The notes beneath the pieces are model-generated. The model searched no databases and was not told the origin of the DNA. It worked only from the letters and a program-made list of their open reading frames with translations. The position numbers were made by a program, and so were the translations under genes. From the NCBI GenBank assembly GCA_023653785.1, contig JAMKCH010084955.1, forward strand, positions 42,075 to 106,074: DNA of 64,000 bases. The letters are read 5' to 3'. This DNA comes from Ophioderma brevispina (taxonomy: Eukaryota > Echinodermata > Ophiuroidea > Amphilepidida > Ophiodermatidae). Below, piece after piece: positions 12,073 to 24,469 of this stretch (position 1 is the stretch's first letter; the number at the start of each line of letters is the position of its first letter).

Positions 12073-12961
12073 CCTAAAGTGGCACTGGCACATTTAGAAA
12101 TATCAATTTCTTCAATTTGCTCGCAAATGATCGTCTAGGCCATAGGAAGAATAAATACATTTGTACACATAAAAATAACATACCTTAAACAGATCTAGGG
12201 ACATTAATAAGTGGACTTAGATTTTTTAGAATACAATTTCTCTCAAATTTCACTGGATCGGGTTGTAGACCAGCTTCCGATAACGTTTCGAAGGTTTATT
12301 GGACCACGCATTTGCAAAAGAAAACCGCAAAACCTTGTTGTGAACTTGCCTGCTATCGTACTCGTTCCCCATAGAAACCATGGCTTTGACTTTCTGTCCG
12401 TGCACGACAGAACCGACTAATCATCATCTTATTACATAAAGACGGGCGTTTCTATTCCACTTCAGGTGTGATCTAATACATGGTAAGCATTCCAAAGATG
12501 TAAAAAATGGTGGTGAGAAAATTGGGGGCGTTTCTTCTTTTCGGAAATCTCAGGTCTCTTTAATACAGGCTAAAGACATCCAGGTAAAAAATAGGCTAAC
12601 TTTTAAGTTTCGTTGGTAACTTAAACACAATGTGTATATTACATAAGTATCATAGAATCGTACTCATCGATATTAAAATTACAAAGGGGTCACAGATCGG
12701 TCAAACAGGGTCCATGCCGTGGGAATCAACCCGTCTTGTGTTGCTTATGTTTTAACACCATTTCCACTTGCTGCTGAATTAATGTCCGCCGGCTTATAAA
12801 ATCGTTCCGATTTACCCTTAAGCGCGCTGATTTGGGATTACTAATTTCAGGTGAGGTTTAATGTATATACAAGCTTTAACAACCACGCAAAATAATAATG
12901 TTGAAAATCTAGATGGCTCACTATTTTTCAAATTGCCAGTTTCTCTCTTAAGTTTTTTGAC
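12073..12961 (+). mobile_element. fam1 element interrupted by a fam7 element
   Basis: The left end is CTAAAGTGGCACTGGCACAT and the right end TTGCCAGTTTCTCTCTTAA. Fam1 body blocks lie on both sides of an insertion at 12204-12562: AAATGATCGTCTAGGCCAT and CAGATCTAGGGACATTAA before it, then AAAGACATCCAGG and ATCGGTCAAACAGGG after it. Without the insertion the copy is about 530 bases, matching the complete copy at 44918-45454. It is non-coding. Confidence 0.8.
12204..12562 (-). mobile_element. fam7 TTAA element inserted in fam1
   Basis: In reverse orientation it matches 16083-16447 and 38482-38861: CATTCCAAAG, AGGTGTGATCTAATACATGG, CTGTCCGTGCACGACAGA, and a right end TCTCAGGTCTCTTTAA. It is flanked by TTAA on both sides (12204-12207 and 12559-12562). 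Uninterrupted fam1 at 1989-2460 reads CATTAATATAAGACC at this point, so the element entered a single TTAA and duplicated it. Confidence 0.8.
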
Positions 12962-15900
12962 AAAAAAAATAAATTTGATTGTTAGTTATTTTTTTGTGAC
13001 GTCCTGTAATTTGTTTGGCGTTTATTTTGTAATATTCTCCATGCCTCATTTTGAGTCCAATTCTCTATTCTGGATTATAATTGTTTCATTTTTTTACTTT
13101 TCAATCTTCTTTCATTTATTGTATGATGTGCCTTTTAATAAAATAGTGGGAGTGTGTGCAATCATGAGCGTGAATGAATGATTGACGAATGAGTGCCTGA
13201 GGGACTTATTGAGTGACTACTATAACTGAGTGTGCAAGTAAAATAAGTAAATAAAAATTTATATAAAACCTATATTTGAGTAAACATAAGGTTAGATCCA
13301 TCGGTTTTTTCTGGTGCCATGCCCATATGGTTTGGCATTTTTGGAAATGTTTGGTATTGATGAAATCATGCCTCCAATTTTTTTTATTTTTTTTTTTAAA
13401 TTCGTTTTGGAAATATTTCACTTAATTTGGTTTTTCAAACTCCCCCTTCAGCACAGAAAATTTATTATGGAAAATTCAGAATTTAAACAAAAAAAAACTA
13501 ACAAAATGTAACCTTTTTATCCCCTAAATATTGTGGAGAAATTCAATCTTACTATATTCACGATTGGAACTAAATCAACTCAGGGCAGAACTTGAATTTA
13601 TAGTTTTTTTCACACCATTTTGATCCTACCTTAACGAACACAAAGACAAATATTTTCCAGTTCAATCTCACCTGTGCTAGTTGGAGCTAGCATCCTATTC
13701 GCCTTTCCTTGATATCGCTGGCCCTCATGGATAAACACAGTTGCAAAAGGTAAATGGGAGTTTACGCACAACTTTGTCAACTTAAGCCACTATCCGGTCA
13801 TTTTCTGTACATACGTCAATGCATCACCTCAATTTTGTCAAGTTGAGTTTGTTGGCATTGTTTTTATTGGAATTGTTATTAATATAATATTTAAGCCACT
13901 TGAAATAAAGGCTGAAGATACTTAGTGCTCGTTATTCACTGGTAATCCCATGTAAACACGTCCTCTATTGTCCATGGTCTTGGTCTGATCATCGTCACCA
14001 TGTTACGTATCTTGATAGGTTGTCTGAATTTTTGCCTTATGAAAGTTGATCACTTGTTTAAGTTTCAAAGGCGGCAGATTTTTGCTTCAGACTTCTCCAC
14101 GCATGTGTCCAACCTCTTTCATGGATTTTCGTTCGTAGAGTGTTTGAATGAAATATTTCCTGCACTGTGCGTTGCGCGGACTAATTCTTTCCTCAACTCT
14201 ATTTTTGCCTTTCCTACTATGGAAGTATTCCGGTTATATCCGTCAATGCGGATCTTTTTAATCTATTCACGTCATGATGGGGTTTTTTTAAGGCACATTT
14301 TCTTATTAACTGATGTTGACCCCACCCCTTTTTGCTTATTCATCTGCCAATGTATTTTTGCTATATTTGTGCATGCATATATTTTATTTTGCACAGGAAA
14401 GAAATCCACATCATTTGTGTGTTTTGGGCTGTGTAGCGCATTTTTCTTTTTCTTTCCCGATTTACTAGTTGGCCTCATGCTTTAATTATAACTCAAAAAA
14501 TATTATTATTATTATAGATGGTAAATCTCACGCCTAGATAGCGTAGAGGACTGGGGTCGAGATCATGTATTTTTTTTATCTTATGTAATTCAATGCTCGC
14601 CAGTTTCTCCAAGCCCGTGTATAATATGTGATGCGTCAGCAAAATGAGTCTGAGTCGGTCAGATTCAATTTTTACTTTTCATGTAGCTGTCTGCAACCTT
14701 TAAAAAGCTACATTTTGCTGAAATCCCAATTTTAAATTGATCACTTACTTCCAAGATATGATCAGTTGAGGGTGGCCAAAACAATAGGAAACAAAATACA
14801 TTTTCTCCTTTGTTTTAGCTATATCTCAAAATCAATATTTGCGACTTCCGAATCATTTTGCTTGATCACATCACATATTTGTCCCATAACTCTCTCGGGT
14901 TGTATCAAGTTTAATTGATCCTCACATGCATTGCATAAGTTTCGCTACTATAGTCATAGGGTTTCTTGCTAGATTCATGCATAGTGGCCTACCCCTTCTA
15001 ATTTTTAAGTTAAAACAAAAAACGTTTATCTCCACAACTGTCTCCATGCCCAATGAGTCATGGAAAATATTGAAATTGAGCATTGAACGGTGGACAATCA
15101 TCACAAAATGGATAAAAATAATGCACTAATATCGTCACATTGGACTGCATGAACCTGAATTATCAAATACAAGAATACCCACAACAGAAGAGAAAAAAGC
15201 CACCTGCTTATCCCTCTCATCCGTTTGCCTTAGTGGATAGCAATGTAATTAGTTCATGGGATCTTGTCAGCATCATTCAATTAACTGTTAGCCTTTCTAA
15301 AGATAGTCACTAAACTAATCAAGTTCAACATGATAATATTGTTAGCTGTAATTGGAAAGTGACCTGCAGATGTAACAATCTTTCCCCAGAATCTCTCTTT
15401 CTTTTGGCCTGATCTGACAGGAGTAAAAAAAGATTTATGCTCCTAGCAACAGCTGAGCTTGAAAGTAACTCCTCAAAAAAATTTGATCAAACTTTTGAGG
15501 GTAATAGAGAAAAAGGTCCCATCTTGCAATAGCTTGCCAGGGGTTAGATTGGCAGTTACAACACTCAATAAGAACATATCTGACAGATGGTCAGCTATTG
15601 CAGAGGGCCTTCTTGCACTAAACCCTTGATTTATACTATAAATCCTGGCACTATACGCTCTATCCATCAACTCTGCAATTCAAAATTACTGGCAACACTT
15701 CTCATATGTGGTTGCGTATGTTGTGCGTAGTTATTTCTCCTGGCAAATTTGATTTTTTTAGATAGTTTTGGTGTATATTTGCATTTTTAGGGCAGGTGAG
15801 TTATCGGGTTTGGATGATGTCCGATTTGAATTTCGTATGATTTTCTCAAAAATTATCAAAAAATGCCACGTGGAGAATGAGTGTAATAGCACCCTCATTT

Positions 15901-16082
15901 TTTTTTTTTTCTACTATAATATGGTGGTGGAGTAAATGCAGGGATGTGAGAGTCCCATGGGGGGGACAAAAAATTAGGAAAAGGTGGAAATCCTAATAAA
16001 AATGAGTAAAAATGCCAAAGCGTCGAAAAATCAAAGAATCTCAAATTTTGTCCACTAAAATGTCAAAAATGAGGAAATCCTC
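12962..16082. other. Intron or intergenic DNA, no supported gene
   Basis: The region is AT-rich with several T and A runs and a short ATT microsatellite near 14503. A 161-codon plus frame (14000-14485) is hydrophobic and Phe-rich. It lacks a recognisable domain, and I see no splice or homology support, so I do not call it. A run of about 14 T lies near 15899. Nothing else is identified. Confidence 0.4.
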
Positions 16083-16447
16083 TTAATAGACATGAGGAGA
16101 TTTCCGAAAGAAGCCTCCCCCAATTTTTTGTCTAACCGAGGTTTTTTTTGCTATTTGGAATGCTTACCAATTATTAGATCATACCTGAAAGTGAATAAGC
16201 CTGTCGCCGTCTTGTAATAAGATGAGATTTAGTACTTTCTGCCGTGCACGACATAAAATCAAAGCACGGTGTTCTATGGGGACAATTACGATAGTCCAGG
16301 CAAGTTAAAAAGAAATATTGTGGTTTTCTTTTTGTACTTGTTTTATCCAATAACCTTCGAACGTTCTCTGGTAGTGGCCTAAAAGCGATCCAGTGCCAAT
16401 TTGAGAGAAAATCGTATCTCAAAAAAATCCTCCTCCTGTCCCTTTAA
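16083..16447 (+). mobile_element. fam7 TTAA element
   Basis: It starts TTAATAGACATGAGGAGATT with the subterminal GAAGCCTCCCCCAATTTTTT block and ends CCTCCTGTCCCTTTAA. The body shares TTAGATCATACCTGAA and TCTGCCGTGCACGACA with 12204-12562 and 38482-38861. The right end reversed, TTAAAGGGACAGGAGGA, pairs imperfectly with the left-end GACATGAGGAGA. It is non-autonomous. Confidence 0.75.
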
Positions 16448-17535
16448 AAGAGGAAATTCATACCCCGTAAATTGGGGTAGGTATGTGTTAACTGCATGCA
16501 CATCTGCTCCGGGACCGTCCACACCACTACAGGATAGCAATTGGGGTATACTCTGTCAAGCCCGAAGTAACAACGTGGGCGTACATATGTACCGACTTTC
16601 AGCGCTTGCGTAGTCAAAGAAGCTCAAAGAAGTGGGCACTGCAACTTAAGCAAGGCAGACTGGGTATATGGCGTATCAGCACCGTCATCTCAGGCAAAGT
16701 ATGGTACTGTAAGAGTAGACACATCACTGTAAACCTTTGCAGCCTGTCGTGCATCTACTGCCTCGCAATTAGCCCAGTATGTACTTTTTGCAGTAGCTGC
16801 CACGGGAGACATGGTGTACATGCATATAGCTGACATTGATATACTACCATGCGAGTAAGAAACGCCTGTTGTCATCCAATTCACCACATGTAACATTAAT
16901 TCTTACAGCCACTATCATCAATTTCTTCAAAATAATCACTGTTGAATATTGGAATATTGTATACAGACCTCACAGTAAGGGGCTACGCTTACACGATGTA
17001 TTTGTCAAGAAATGACCACTGTGTAAATACGGGTATAACACATTTCTTATATGTACCATTAAACAAATCACAAAATAGTATTTTACGTTATCATGTATTG
17101 ATAATCAAATTAACAACCATGCTTTTAATTAAGACCAAAGGAGTCTATATTAAACAAATACTAATGACTCTCTCACACAAAACTTTTTCCTCTGGAAAAA
17201 AGTTAGTAAATATCTTTCAGGTCACAACTCCAGAAATCTTCCCAGAAATCCATAGAATAACAAACTCCCCATGATGAAAACAACATGTGACTACCAGCTT
17301 GAGATAGGACTCATGATGGGATGTACACACACAACACAAGAACACGTGGATGCTTTGTTAGTTATCACATAATCTCATGTTGTAAATGAATTTCCAATAT
17401 CATCACCCCAAGGAGCCCGCTCTGTGATATTTTTAAAACCATTTTTGACAGTTGTATATTTTGCGAAAGTGCTACAAAAACATTAATCCTGAACACATCA
17501 TACACTGTATTGCCAGCATTTGATGTGTACGAGAC
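16448..17535. other. Unassigned DNA
   Basis: Slightly less AT-rich around 16450-16850, with overlapping small frames on both strands and no recognised motif. I could not tie it to a known repeat. Confidence 0.4.
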
Positions 17536-17894
17536 TTAAAGGGGGATGGCCCGATTTAGAGATATGAAGTTTTCATCTTGATAGATTGGCCTCACTCCAA
17601 AACCACATCTGTAAAGTTTTCGCGCGATGGTGTTTCAATCCGTTTTGATGTGGGAGCTAAAAACGTGATTTTGTAAGCCCCATAGGTACTTGTAAAATTA
17701 ATATTGGTCGCCAAAAATGGGCCATATTTTCATTTAGATCTCCAAATCAAGCACTGCCTTTGGCTCTAAGATTTCACAGGGGTAAATGAGAAGTACAGTA
17801 TGAACTTTGCTTTGATACCAAAATGTTGACCACTTCCGGTAAAATCTGGGGCTTCTGGAACGAGGCTATTAGCGATCGGGCCGATGGACCTTTA
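17536..17894 (+). mobile_element. fam4 TTAA element, compact copy
   Basis: The left end is TTAAAGGGGGATGGCCCGAT and the right end GATCGGGCCGATGGACCTTTAG. It is 359 bases, with internal blocks CCAAAACCACATCTGTAAAG, TTGGCTCTAAGATTTCACA and GTTGACCACTTCCGG. This uninterrupted copy is the reference for the interrupted copies at 25353-26352 and 62378-63884. The right border is TTAG rather than TTAA, a single change. Confidence 0.8.
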
Positions 17895-19164
17895 GTATAT
17901 CCATGTTAGGATTTGGCGGTCCCAATACATGATCTTAATAAAAAGAGGCATATTTTTCGACCATGGCGAGAAAAAAAGTAATCGCGTTATAGATTTTGGG
18001 GCATCGGGCCACGTTGAAAATTTTCCAACTGGCCACTATATCTTTCCCACATGGTCCAGCATGCCTTAGAAATGTGCGTGTGTGTGGTTTTGTTTGTGTG
18101 CGCGCATGCTAATTTACACCGATGTATCACAAAAAGTAGGGTGCCATATTCAGGATTTATTTTGGGGGTGCAGGCCTTCGAGAATGTAGACTTTCGGTTG
18201 GTAAAGAATGGACCTACCCCCCTCCCTTTTCTGACTTTTTGACTGACACTCCTGCATATGGGCCTGACAAAAGGTATACATGTTGCATACATAGAGCAAC
18301 ATCTTTATTGTAGCTTGCCCTAGTTTTCTTCTAAAACTAGGGAAAGCCCAAAGGACAAAATTGACAGTATGCATGATTAAAACATATTTTCTCAATTCTA
18401 AAACACATTTTATCGAATGCATTGCAAGAACAAAATTGACAACACACTCAAAACATATTTTCTTGGTAGGAATCCACAGAAAATGGAAGGTATGACAGAA
18501 AAGGTCATAATAAAAACACTATCTTTTGTCATTTTGGTCCAGTTTGTGTGACAATTTCCTTCCATATTGACTGTTGCAGGAGGCAGTTGATACGAAACTG
18601 TGAAGAACACATCTGTGTTAACATTGAATTTGTGTTGCCCAGGACTGATCATTATCGAGGGCTCACTACTTTATGACTCAAATTCTTGCTAAACAGGAAC
18701 ATGCATGGTATAATACTTCAGTCTATTTATTATGAGGAATTTAACTGAAAAATGTAGGGTAGGGCATCCCATGTATTCAATAAATGAATAGCCGTACAAA
18801 CACATGCGATGTGGTAGGTCTGAAAAGTCTGAAAATATTGTTTGAAAAGTCCAACCATGATAATGTCACCTTCATTTAACTGCTCATTAAGAATACTATT
18901 TCACTGTTCTACCTAATCCACTAAATACCTGCTATAAAATGGAGTTTCCTTTATCAACTGATGTGCTTAAATTGAGTTAAGTCAGTAAACAATGGCAATC
19001 TATCATCATTTTGTAATAGCTAGTTATGCGCAGCACTCATGACATTCTGTGGTGACATTGTGCACACAAGCCTAAATTAGATTACGAGGAAACTAGACAT
19101 TAATATAACGTCAAGCTGGTCTGATAATCATTCATGTTAATACATACAGCTAGGTATTTCATGA
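17895..19164. other. Unassigned intron sequence
   Basis: No exon-like frame or obvious element was found. Overlapping frames at 17987-18422 lie on both strands and look like chance. A small GT-rich patch lies near 18073-18105. Confidence 0.4.
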
Positions 19165-19512
19165 TTAAAGGCTGACTCAGAGATTTCCCGGGAAGGGCGC
19201 CCTCAATTTTCGAACAAATTGTGTTTTTTGCATATTCATAATGCTTGTCCATACAATAATCACTGTGTGAAATAACTAAGCTCAAATCAAAGTCCTTCAT
19301 ATAGAACATCACAACTTTGTTTAAAAATTCCGGATCCGGAAATTTTGTTATACACGGTATCCTATGCAGTGTTATACTGTACATAAATGTGTACTGCACA
19401 TCTCTAACTTGGGAATTGAGCATTTTAGGTGAGTATCTTTAGTTCTAGTTGACTATTTTTAATAACTACACAAAAAATATATATATTTTGAAATCTCTGA
19501 GTCAGCCTTTAA
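19165..19512 (+). mobile_element. fam2 TTAA element
   Basis: The ends TTAAAGGCTGACTCAGAG and CTCTGAGTCAGCCTTTAA are exact complements. The subterminal block GGGCGCCCTCAATTTTC follows the left end. The body blocks (TAATGCTTGTCCATA, AAAGTCCTTCATATAGAA, CCGGATCCGGAA) are shared with the other fam2 copies. It is 348 bases and non-coding. Confidence 0.9.
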
Positions 19513-19704
19513 GTTTTCAAATTGTAAATTACTTCAATCTGTTATAAAAATTACCAAGTCACTTTGAAGAATAATGCTTGTAAAATAATATACCTACAGG
19601 TGGATTCTTTAAGAAATGTTCTAACATAATTGTTACATGTATTTTCCAACAAGTTTTGTTGTCTTTTATATACTGCTTTGATTAAAAATACAACTGGATA
19701 CACC

Positions 19705-20097
19705 TTAAAGCGGCACTGGCACATTTTCACAAAATATGAAATTTCTTCAATTTGCTCTCAAATGATAGTCTAGGCCATTGGAAGAACAGAGATATATTTT
19801 ACACATAAAAATAACATACCCCAAAACAGATAGGGACATTGATATGAGGATAAAGACATCCAGGTAATTTGTAGGCCAACTTTTAAGTTTTCCATAACTT
19901 TAATCAACAAATGTATATGTTACATGAATATTTTTGACTCGTACTCACTGATATTAAAACCACAAAGGTTATAGACCGGTCAAATAGTGTACATAGCGTG
20001 AGAAACATGCATACATAGTGTGTGTTCGTGTGTTAAAAGCCATTTTCGTCGTCTGCTGAATTTAGCATCGCCGGTGACGTTAAATTAACATTTGCAT
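19705..20097 (+). mobile_element. fam1 element, right portion missing
   Basis: It begins TTAAAGCGGCACTGGCACAT and is nearly identical to 44918-45454 up to GCATCGCCGGTGACGTTAAA, then stops at about 20097. Degraded retrotransposon coding sequence starts about 20 bases later, so the right part was probably lost in or before that event. The intact GACGTTAAATTA here is the empty site for the insertion described at 62378. Confidence 0.85.
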
Positions 20098-20115
20098 TTT
20101 TTCCCCATGTTTTTA

Positions 20116-20600
20116 TGTTAAAATTCACCTGAAATGCCTGCTGAATACCCACTGCTAACTGCCTTAAATATAGAGAGTTTCTTAAGCAAAGTCCAACCCC
20201 TTGAAACAGTCTCTGAGAAGTATAAGAGAGTCGCCTTGTGGAAAGAAAGACTTGCTATCAACCAAGTAACGTCTTTTGGTATAGAACCTGGTGAGCATCT
20301 TCCACCTGGCGCTAACTCCTCATGGGCTGAATGGTGATGTTTCAACAGATTGAGAACCGAAACCAGCCATCTAAGGTTTCCTTGCAGAAGTGAGGCTATA
20401 CTTAGAAGCAGATCAGGACACTACCTAGCTGTAGTTGTGGAACAGCACCACAGACAATGGAACATCTCTTGGTCTGCCCACTGTTGGAGCAACAATGCAC
20501 AGACAATGACCTTGCCAAAATCAATGAAGCAGCCAGATATTGTACCCATCTCTGGCTAGACCATATTTGAGAACCACTGTGTTTGGACATGATAAGAAGA
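20116..20600 (+). pseudogene. Decayed non-LTR retrotransposon ORF2 C-terminus
   Basis: Conceptual translation in shifting frames gives LPPGANSSWAEW, FNRLRTETSHL, then SCSCGTAPQTMEHLLVCPLL and INEAARYCTHLWLDHI followed by a stop. The NRLRT...CxCG..xQTMxHLLxCP arrangement is the characteristic C-terminal tail of jockey/CR1-type LINE reverse transcriptases. Stops and frame changes (a TGA after AEW at about 20335, another frame change near 20400) show it is dead. The reverse transcriptase core itself is absent. It does not continue into the separate LINE at 21503, so it is an independent fragment. Confidence 0.7.
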
Positions 20601-21502
20601 AGCTGAACAGAATTTGACTATAAAGTACGGTAATAATTTCTAGACCAAGCATCGAGCACAGCAATGCTAGATGCAGATTTGATGACTGGCAATTAAAATC
20701 AAATTACCTCATTATGTTGAAAACTGTGCTAGCAAAATTAGCTCCTGATTTCTTTTTGCTGGTATCTGTGTCTTTGGGCAGTAGGCAAAAAGGCCGAGTT
20801 CTCATTACACTCAGAAAGCAATAACAGTATATAAAATATACTCTATAAAATATGGTCTTTTTGAATCTGTAATTTTGACATTGTAATTGTGCATAAATCA
20901 TATCATTATACTTTGTGGACCACCACACACACAATCGAACCATTAAATTCTATTGCTATAGTCCCATGTCATGATCATACTCCATCATTGAATGACCAGT
21001 GGGGAGTGCACCTCTAATCTTAATTCGCCTTAAATCCAAAGACCATATCTCGACATGTCACTCATTCTCCCAAGAGAAGTCCCGTATATTGACAATACAA
21101 AAAAATAACATAAAAAAGAACTCAATGCAAACAGAAATGCTGGAAAGTAAATAAAAAACAGCAAATGGAATGATTAACTTTTATCCCATGACAAGTTTCA
21201 CTAAATAACAATATGCTATGTTACAAGGCATTTCAGGATGTTTACTTTCAAAGTTTGCCCTTTCAGTGCGTTCTTTTTCACCTTTGCATTCAAACATTTT
21301 TGAGGCAGCACACACACACACACAGGCCATCACATACTACACTTCTGTAGGCTTAGCTCTATTAATATGCATTCATTACACAGAAATACATTGCTTAGAA
21401 AATTGGTTTTTCGGTTTGAAAAATTATCCAAAATCACCATTAATCACCAATAAAACATATTCACTGCTAACAAATTACAGGGTTTACATTTTTTATAAAC
21501 CT
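20601..21502. other. Unassigned DNA before the LINE
   Basis: There are no recognised domains. A CA microsatellite of about 8 units lies near 21309. The first 95 codons of the long frame starting at 21218 are chance read-through into the LINE and not part of it. Confidence 0.45.
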
Positions 21503-22692
21503 CTTTTACGTGTCAAAACTGTTATCTTGAAATGTATGGACGACAACAAGGCCGTTGCGGTCGTGCTGCTTGATTTATCGGCCGCATTCGATACGGTAGA
21601 CCACACCCTTTTATTGAACCGGCTTAAGAACACCTACGGTATATGTGGCTCTGCTTTAGCATGGATATCATCATACATGTGTGACCGTTCTTTCCGAGTA
21701 TCCATTGGTGACATAACATCTAGCATTCATGATCTTTTCTACGGTATTCCACAGGGCTCTGTTGTCGGCCCGCTCTTTTTCGTTTTGTACATATGCTGTT
21801 TCGGTGCCATTATTCGCAAGTATGAGATTAATTTCCATATGTATGCTGACGATGTGCAATTGTACCTACCTTTTAATGCGAAATCGGAGTGTGATATTCA
21901 TCTTGTAATTAATAAACTCTCTTCATGTATCAACGAAATCAGTGAGTGGATGACGGCAAATAAACTGAAATTGAACAGTGATAAAACGGAATTCTTTCTT
22001 GCGTCTTCTTACTACAATCTCAAACATCTCAAAGACATTTCCATAAATATTGGTGGCACTACGATATCTCAATCATCTACCATCAGAAACCTTGGTGTTG
22101 TATTTGACCAGACGATGTCAATGACAGAACATGTCAAACAAACTGTTAAAACTGTCAACTATCACCTGCGTAACATTAGCAGGATCCGTCGGTATATCAC
22201 CACAGACAGCTGCCACAAACTCGTCCGTTCATTGGTTTTGTCGCGACTTGACTATGCAAATTCTTTGTTACACGGCATCTCATCCAAAGATTGTAAAAAA
22301 CTCCAATTCTTGCAGAATAGAGCAGCGCAGATTGTGTTTCGATCTGACAGATGTCATCCGTCAGCCCCATTACTAAGAGAACTCCATTGGCTCCCCCTCG
22401 AATCCAGGATCTTGTTCAACTTCTACTGCTCACGTATAAAGGTATTAATGGGTTACTTCCGTCGTATCTGACCGAGTATCTCGTCCTGTATGTTCCAACT
22501 AGACAGAACTTGAGATCTGGTGACGATAAGCTTCTACTTGCTACTCCTCGCACTAAACGGACTCATGGTGATAAAGCTTTTGCTGCCTCAGCCCCACGCC
22601 TATGGAACTCTTTGCCAATTCACATTCACCGCTGCTCTTCAACCGCTGCCTTTAAGAATGCACTCAAAACCCACCTTTTTCCAGTCAGCTAA
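21503..22692 (+). pseudogene. LINE reverse transcriptase, truncated and frameshifted
   Basis: An RNA-directed DNA polymerase that would copy LINE RNA at a nicked chromosomal site. Visible motifs are LLDLSAAFDTVDH (first catalytic Asp, about nt 21572), GIPQGSVVGP, then YADDVQLY with the catalytic Asp pair (21842-21853), and NKLKLNSDKTEF. The C-terminal region continues in another frame as LLLLTYKGINGLLPSYL, THGDKAFAASAPRLWNSLP and a stop at 22690-22692. The frame changes near 22411-22425, consistent with one missing base. The N-terminal endonuclease and start are absent. Function is therefore unlikely even if the frame break is a sequencing error. Confidence 0.9.
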
Positions 22693-22885
22693 ATTCATAT
22701 TTCTCTCGGTAGCTTTGCATATGCTAGTTTTTAATATTTCTTGGTAGGTTTTAAGATTTTATGTGTACAGTATGTTTGTATTTTTAGCTTTTAAAAGTTG
22801 TATATTTGTTCTCTTTTTAATTGTATGTTTTGTACAGCGCTTTGGCCTTATGATAAAGCGCTTGATAAATGCTTATTATTATTAT
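21503..22885 (+). mobile_element. 5'-truncated CR1/L2-like non-LTR retrotransposon (LINE)
   Basis: The element is recognisable from the residues LLRVKT to its 3' end. It encodes most of a reverse transcriptase, then a 190-base AT-rich 3' UTR. It ends TTTTGTACAGCGCTTTGGCC, then ATAAAGCGCTTGATAAATGC and a short (TTA)n tail, an ending typical of CR1/L2-related LINEs in invertebrates (from memory). The 5' end is truncated within ORF2, as usual for target-primed reverse transcription. No target-site duplication was visible. It sits in the same orientation as the plus strand, antisense to the host Ig/Fn3 gene, inside its large intron. Confidence 0.9.
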
Positions 22886-23929
22886 CCCACAAGCACATCA
22901 TGTACTCCCATTCTTTGAGGTCTTCAAGCATAATTATAAGAACCACCATCACCTGCATCAAACAGACAGCAGAACCATTCAAAACCATTACCATGGTGAC
23001 TCAAATAGATGAAAAGGGGTTATTCCTGGGGACTGAGTCTGTAGCCAAGGCAGAAGACGGCAAAGCCAAGGAAACCTTGTCAGAGGGCGGCCGGAAAATG
23101 GAAGAATTCGGCAGAAGATGTATTGTGATAGGGTCAGACAACATGGACATGGTACAAATGTATCATACAGGCCAGTTATGCACAGGAGCTGTGTGGTGAA
23201 ATGTAGTTGAAATACTGGAAGAAAATGATGGGAAACGGCACCAATTCTCCATCTTGAGAATTGAAGAAATGCAGATGAACATTTAGAAGTTAATTGATTC
23301 TGTGTTGTAATAACTCAACTTGTAGTAGCGTAGTAGCATAAGTTACATGTGAAACTGGAAACTGTCTAGTTTGTATTTTACATTTGTGTATCCTTGCATT
23401 TACAATGTTACTTCATGTTATGTCCACAGTTTTACCATTTTTCCAAGCAAAGTGCATCAAAATAGGAAAGTTTTTCAAGGCACAAACAACCTTCTAATGG
23501 TGGGGTGGAAAATTGTGGGATGGGAGAGGCCAAAAGATAGCCAGTTTCATTACACCATGTTTAGGCCAATGCAAACACTAATTACACAACCCTCAATTTA
23601 TTCTAAGCGATATACTGCCAAAGTCCAGCCACCAGTTAAAACTAGGGCAAGACCCAGATAGTCAAACATTCTGGATGGGCTTTGCCCTCAGAAAATACAA
23701 CAAGCCAGGTTACCTGAGGTCCATAGTTTAAAATAAGGCCTCAAATTTGGCAGTATATATTTGTATACTATCTACTGATACTTACTGCGTGACACCAACC
23801 TCCTTTCCATCCCTAAGGTGCGCACTCAAAGATACGCAAATAGTCCAATCCCATACATGGTAACCTTATGGAATAAAGATGCTTCAGGACATTGAAATGG
23901 CACATATCTTTTTAAAACATTTTTAATGC
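22886..23929. other. Unassigned DNA downstream of the LINE
   Basis: A 133-codon plus frame (22798-23199) begins inside the LINE 3' UTR. Its latter half is charged (KAEDGKAKETLSEGGRK), but I do not recognise it and see no splice support. ATATACTGCCAAA near 23609 and TTTGGCAGTATAT near 23747 form a small inverted pair. Confidence 0.4.
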
Positions 23930-24350
23930 TTGTGTAGGTTTGCTGTTGTGAGCGGTTGGGAATGTTTTGAGTGGAGGAAGGTATGAGATATTGTGTTTGA
24001 TCATGAGTGGTTGTGAGGTGATATGTGATGGTGTGTGGTTGTGTATGTTTTTTGAGGATATTGAGGATGTGGTGTGTGGTATGATGTGATAGGTGGTTGA
24101 TGTGTGTTTGTGAGCAGTGATAGGTGGTTGGTGTGTGTTTGGTATTGTTTACGTTTGTGTGTGGTTGTGTGTGAGTAATTAACTTAGTGTTTTATTTTAT
24201 ATTTAGATGTTAATCATTTTGTAGGATATTGAGTGCAATTTTGTATTTTTTTTAAATTAATGCTTTTAATATTGTATGATGTATGCAATTCAGCCTGATG
24301 GCTGCGATGTACATTTTCTGAATAAACCTTGAATAAAACCTTGAATACTG
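23930..24350 (+). repeat. G/T-rich degenerate minisatellite and LINE-like 3' tail
   Basis: 23930-24180 is almost free of C, with repeated GTGTGGTTGTG, GATAGGTGGTTG and GTGTGTTTG motifs in no strict period. From about 24250 the sequence reads ATGTATGCAATTCAGCCTGA, then TGGCTGCGATGTACATTTTC and TGAATAAACCTTGAATAAAA. I associate this type of ending with LINE 3' ends in invertebrates. A LINE fragment is plausible but the coding part is not visible. Confidence 0.45.
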
Positions 24351-24469
24351 AAGATAGCAATTACTTCTACAGCTACAGTTGATGTTTTTACTTTCCATTA
24401 ACGATAACTTCAATTCTGCTATCTACTGAAGATAACTAGTTTTGGTTTGGATATCTTTCATAGCAATTC

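Noticed and set aside
14000..14485. 161-codon plus-strand open frame, hydrophobic
   Set aside because: It has no recognised domain, no splice or homology support and a Phe/Leu-rich composition typical of AT-rich non-coding sequence.
21218..21502. N-terminal part of the reverse transcriptase frame
   Set aside because: The first 95 codons resemble nothing in LINE proteins. Homology begins at LLRVKT, so this is read-through from flanking DNA.
22798..23199. 133-codon plus frame after the LINE
   Set aside because: Its first third lies inside the LINE 3' UTR, and the remainder matches no family I know.
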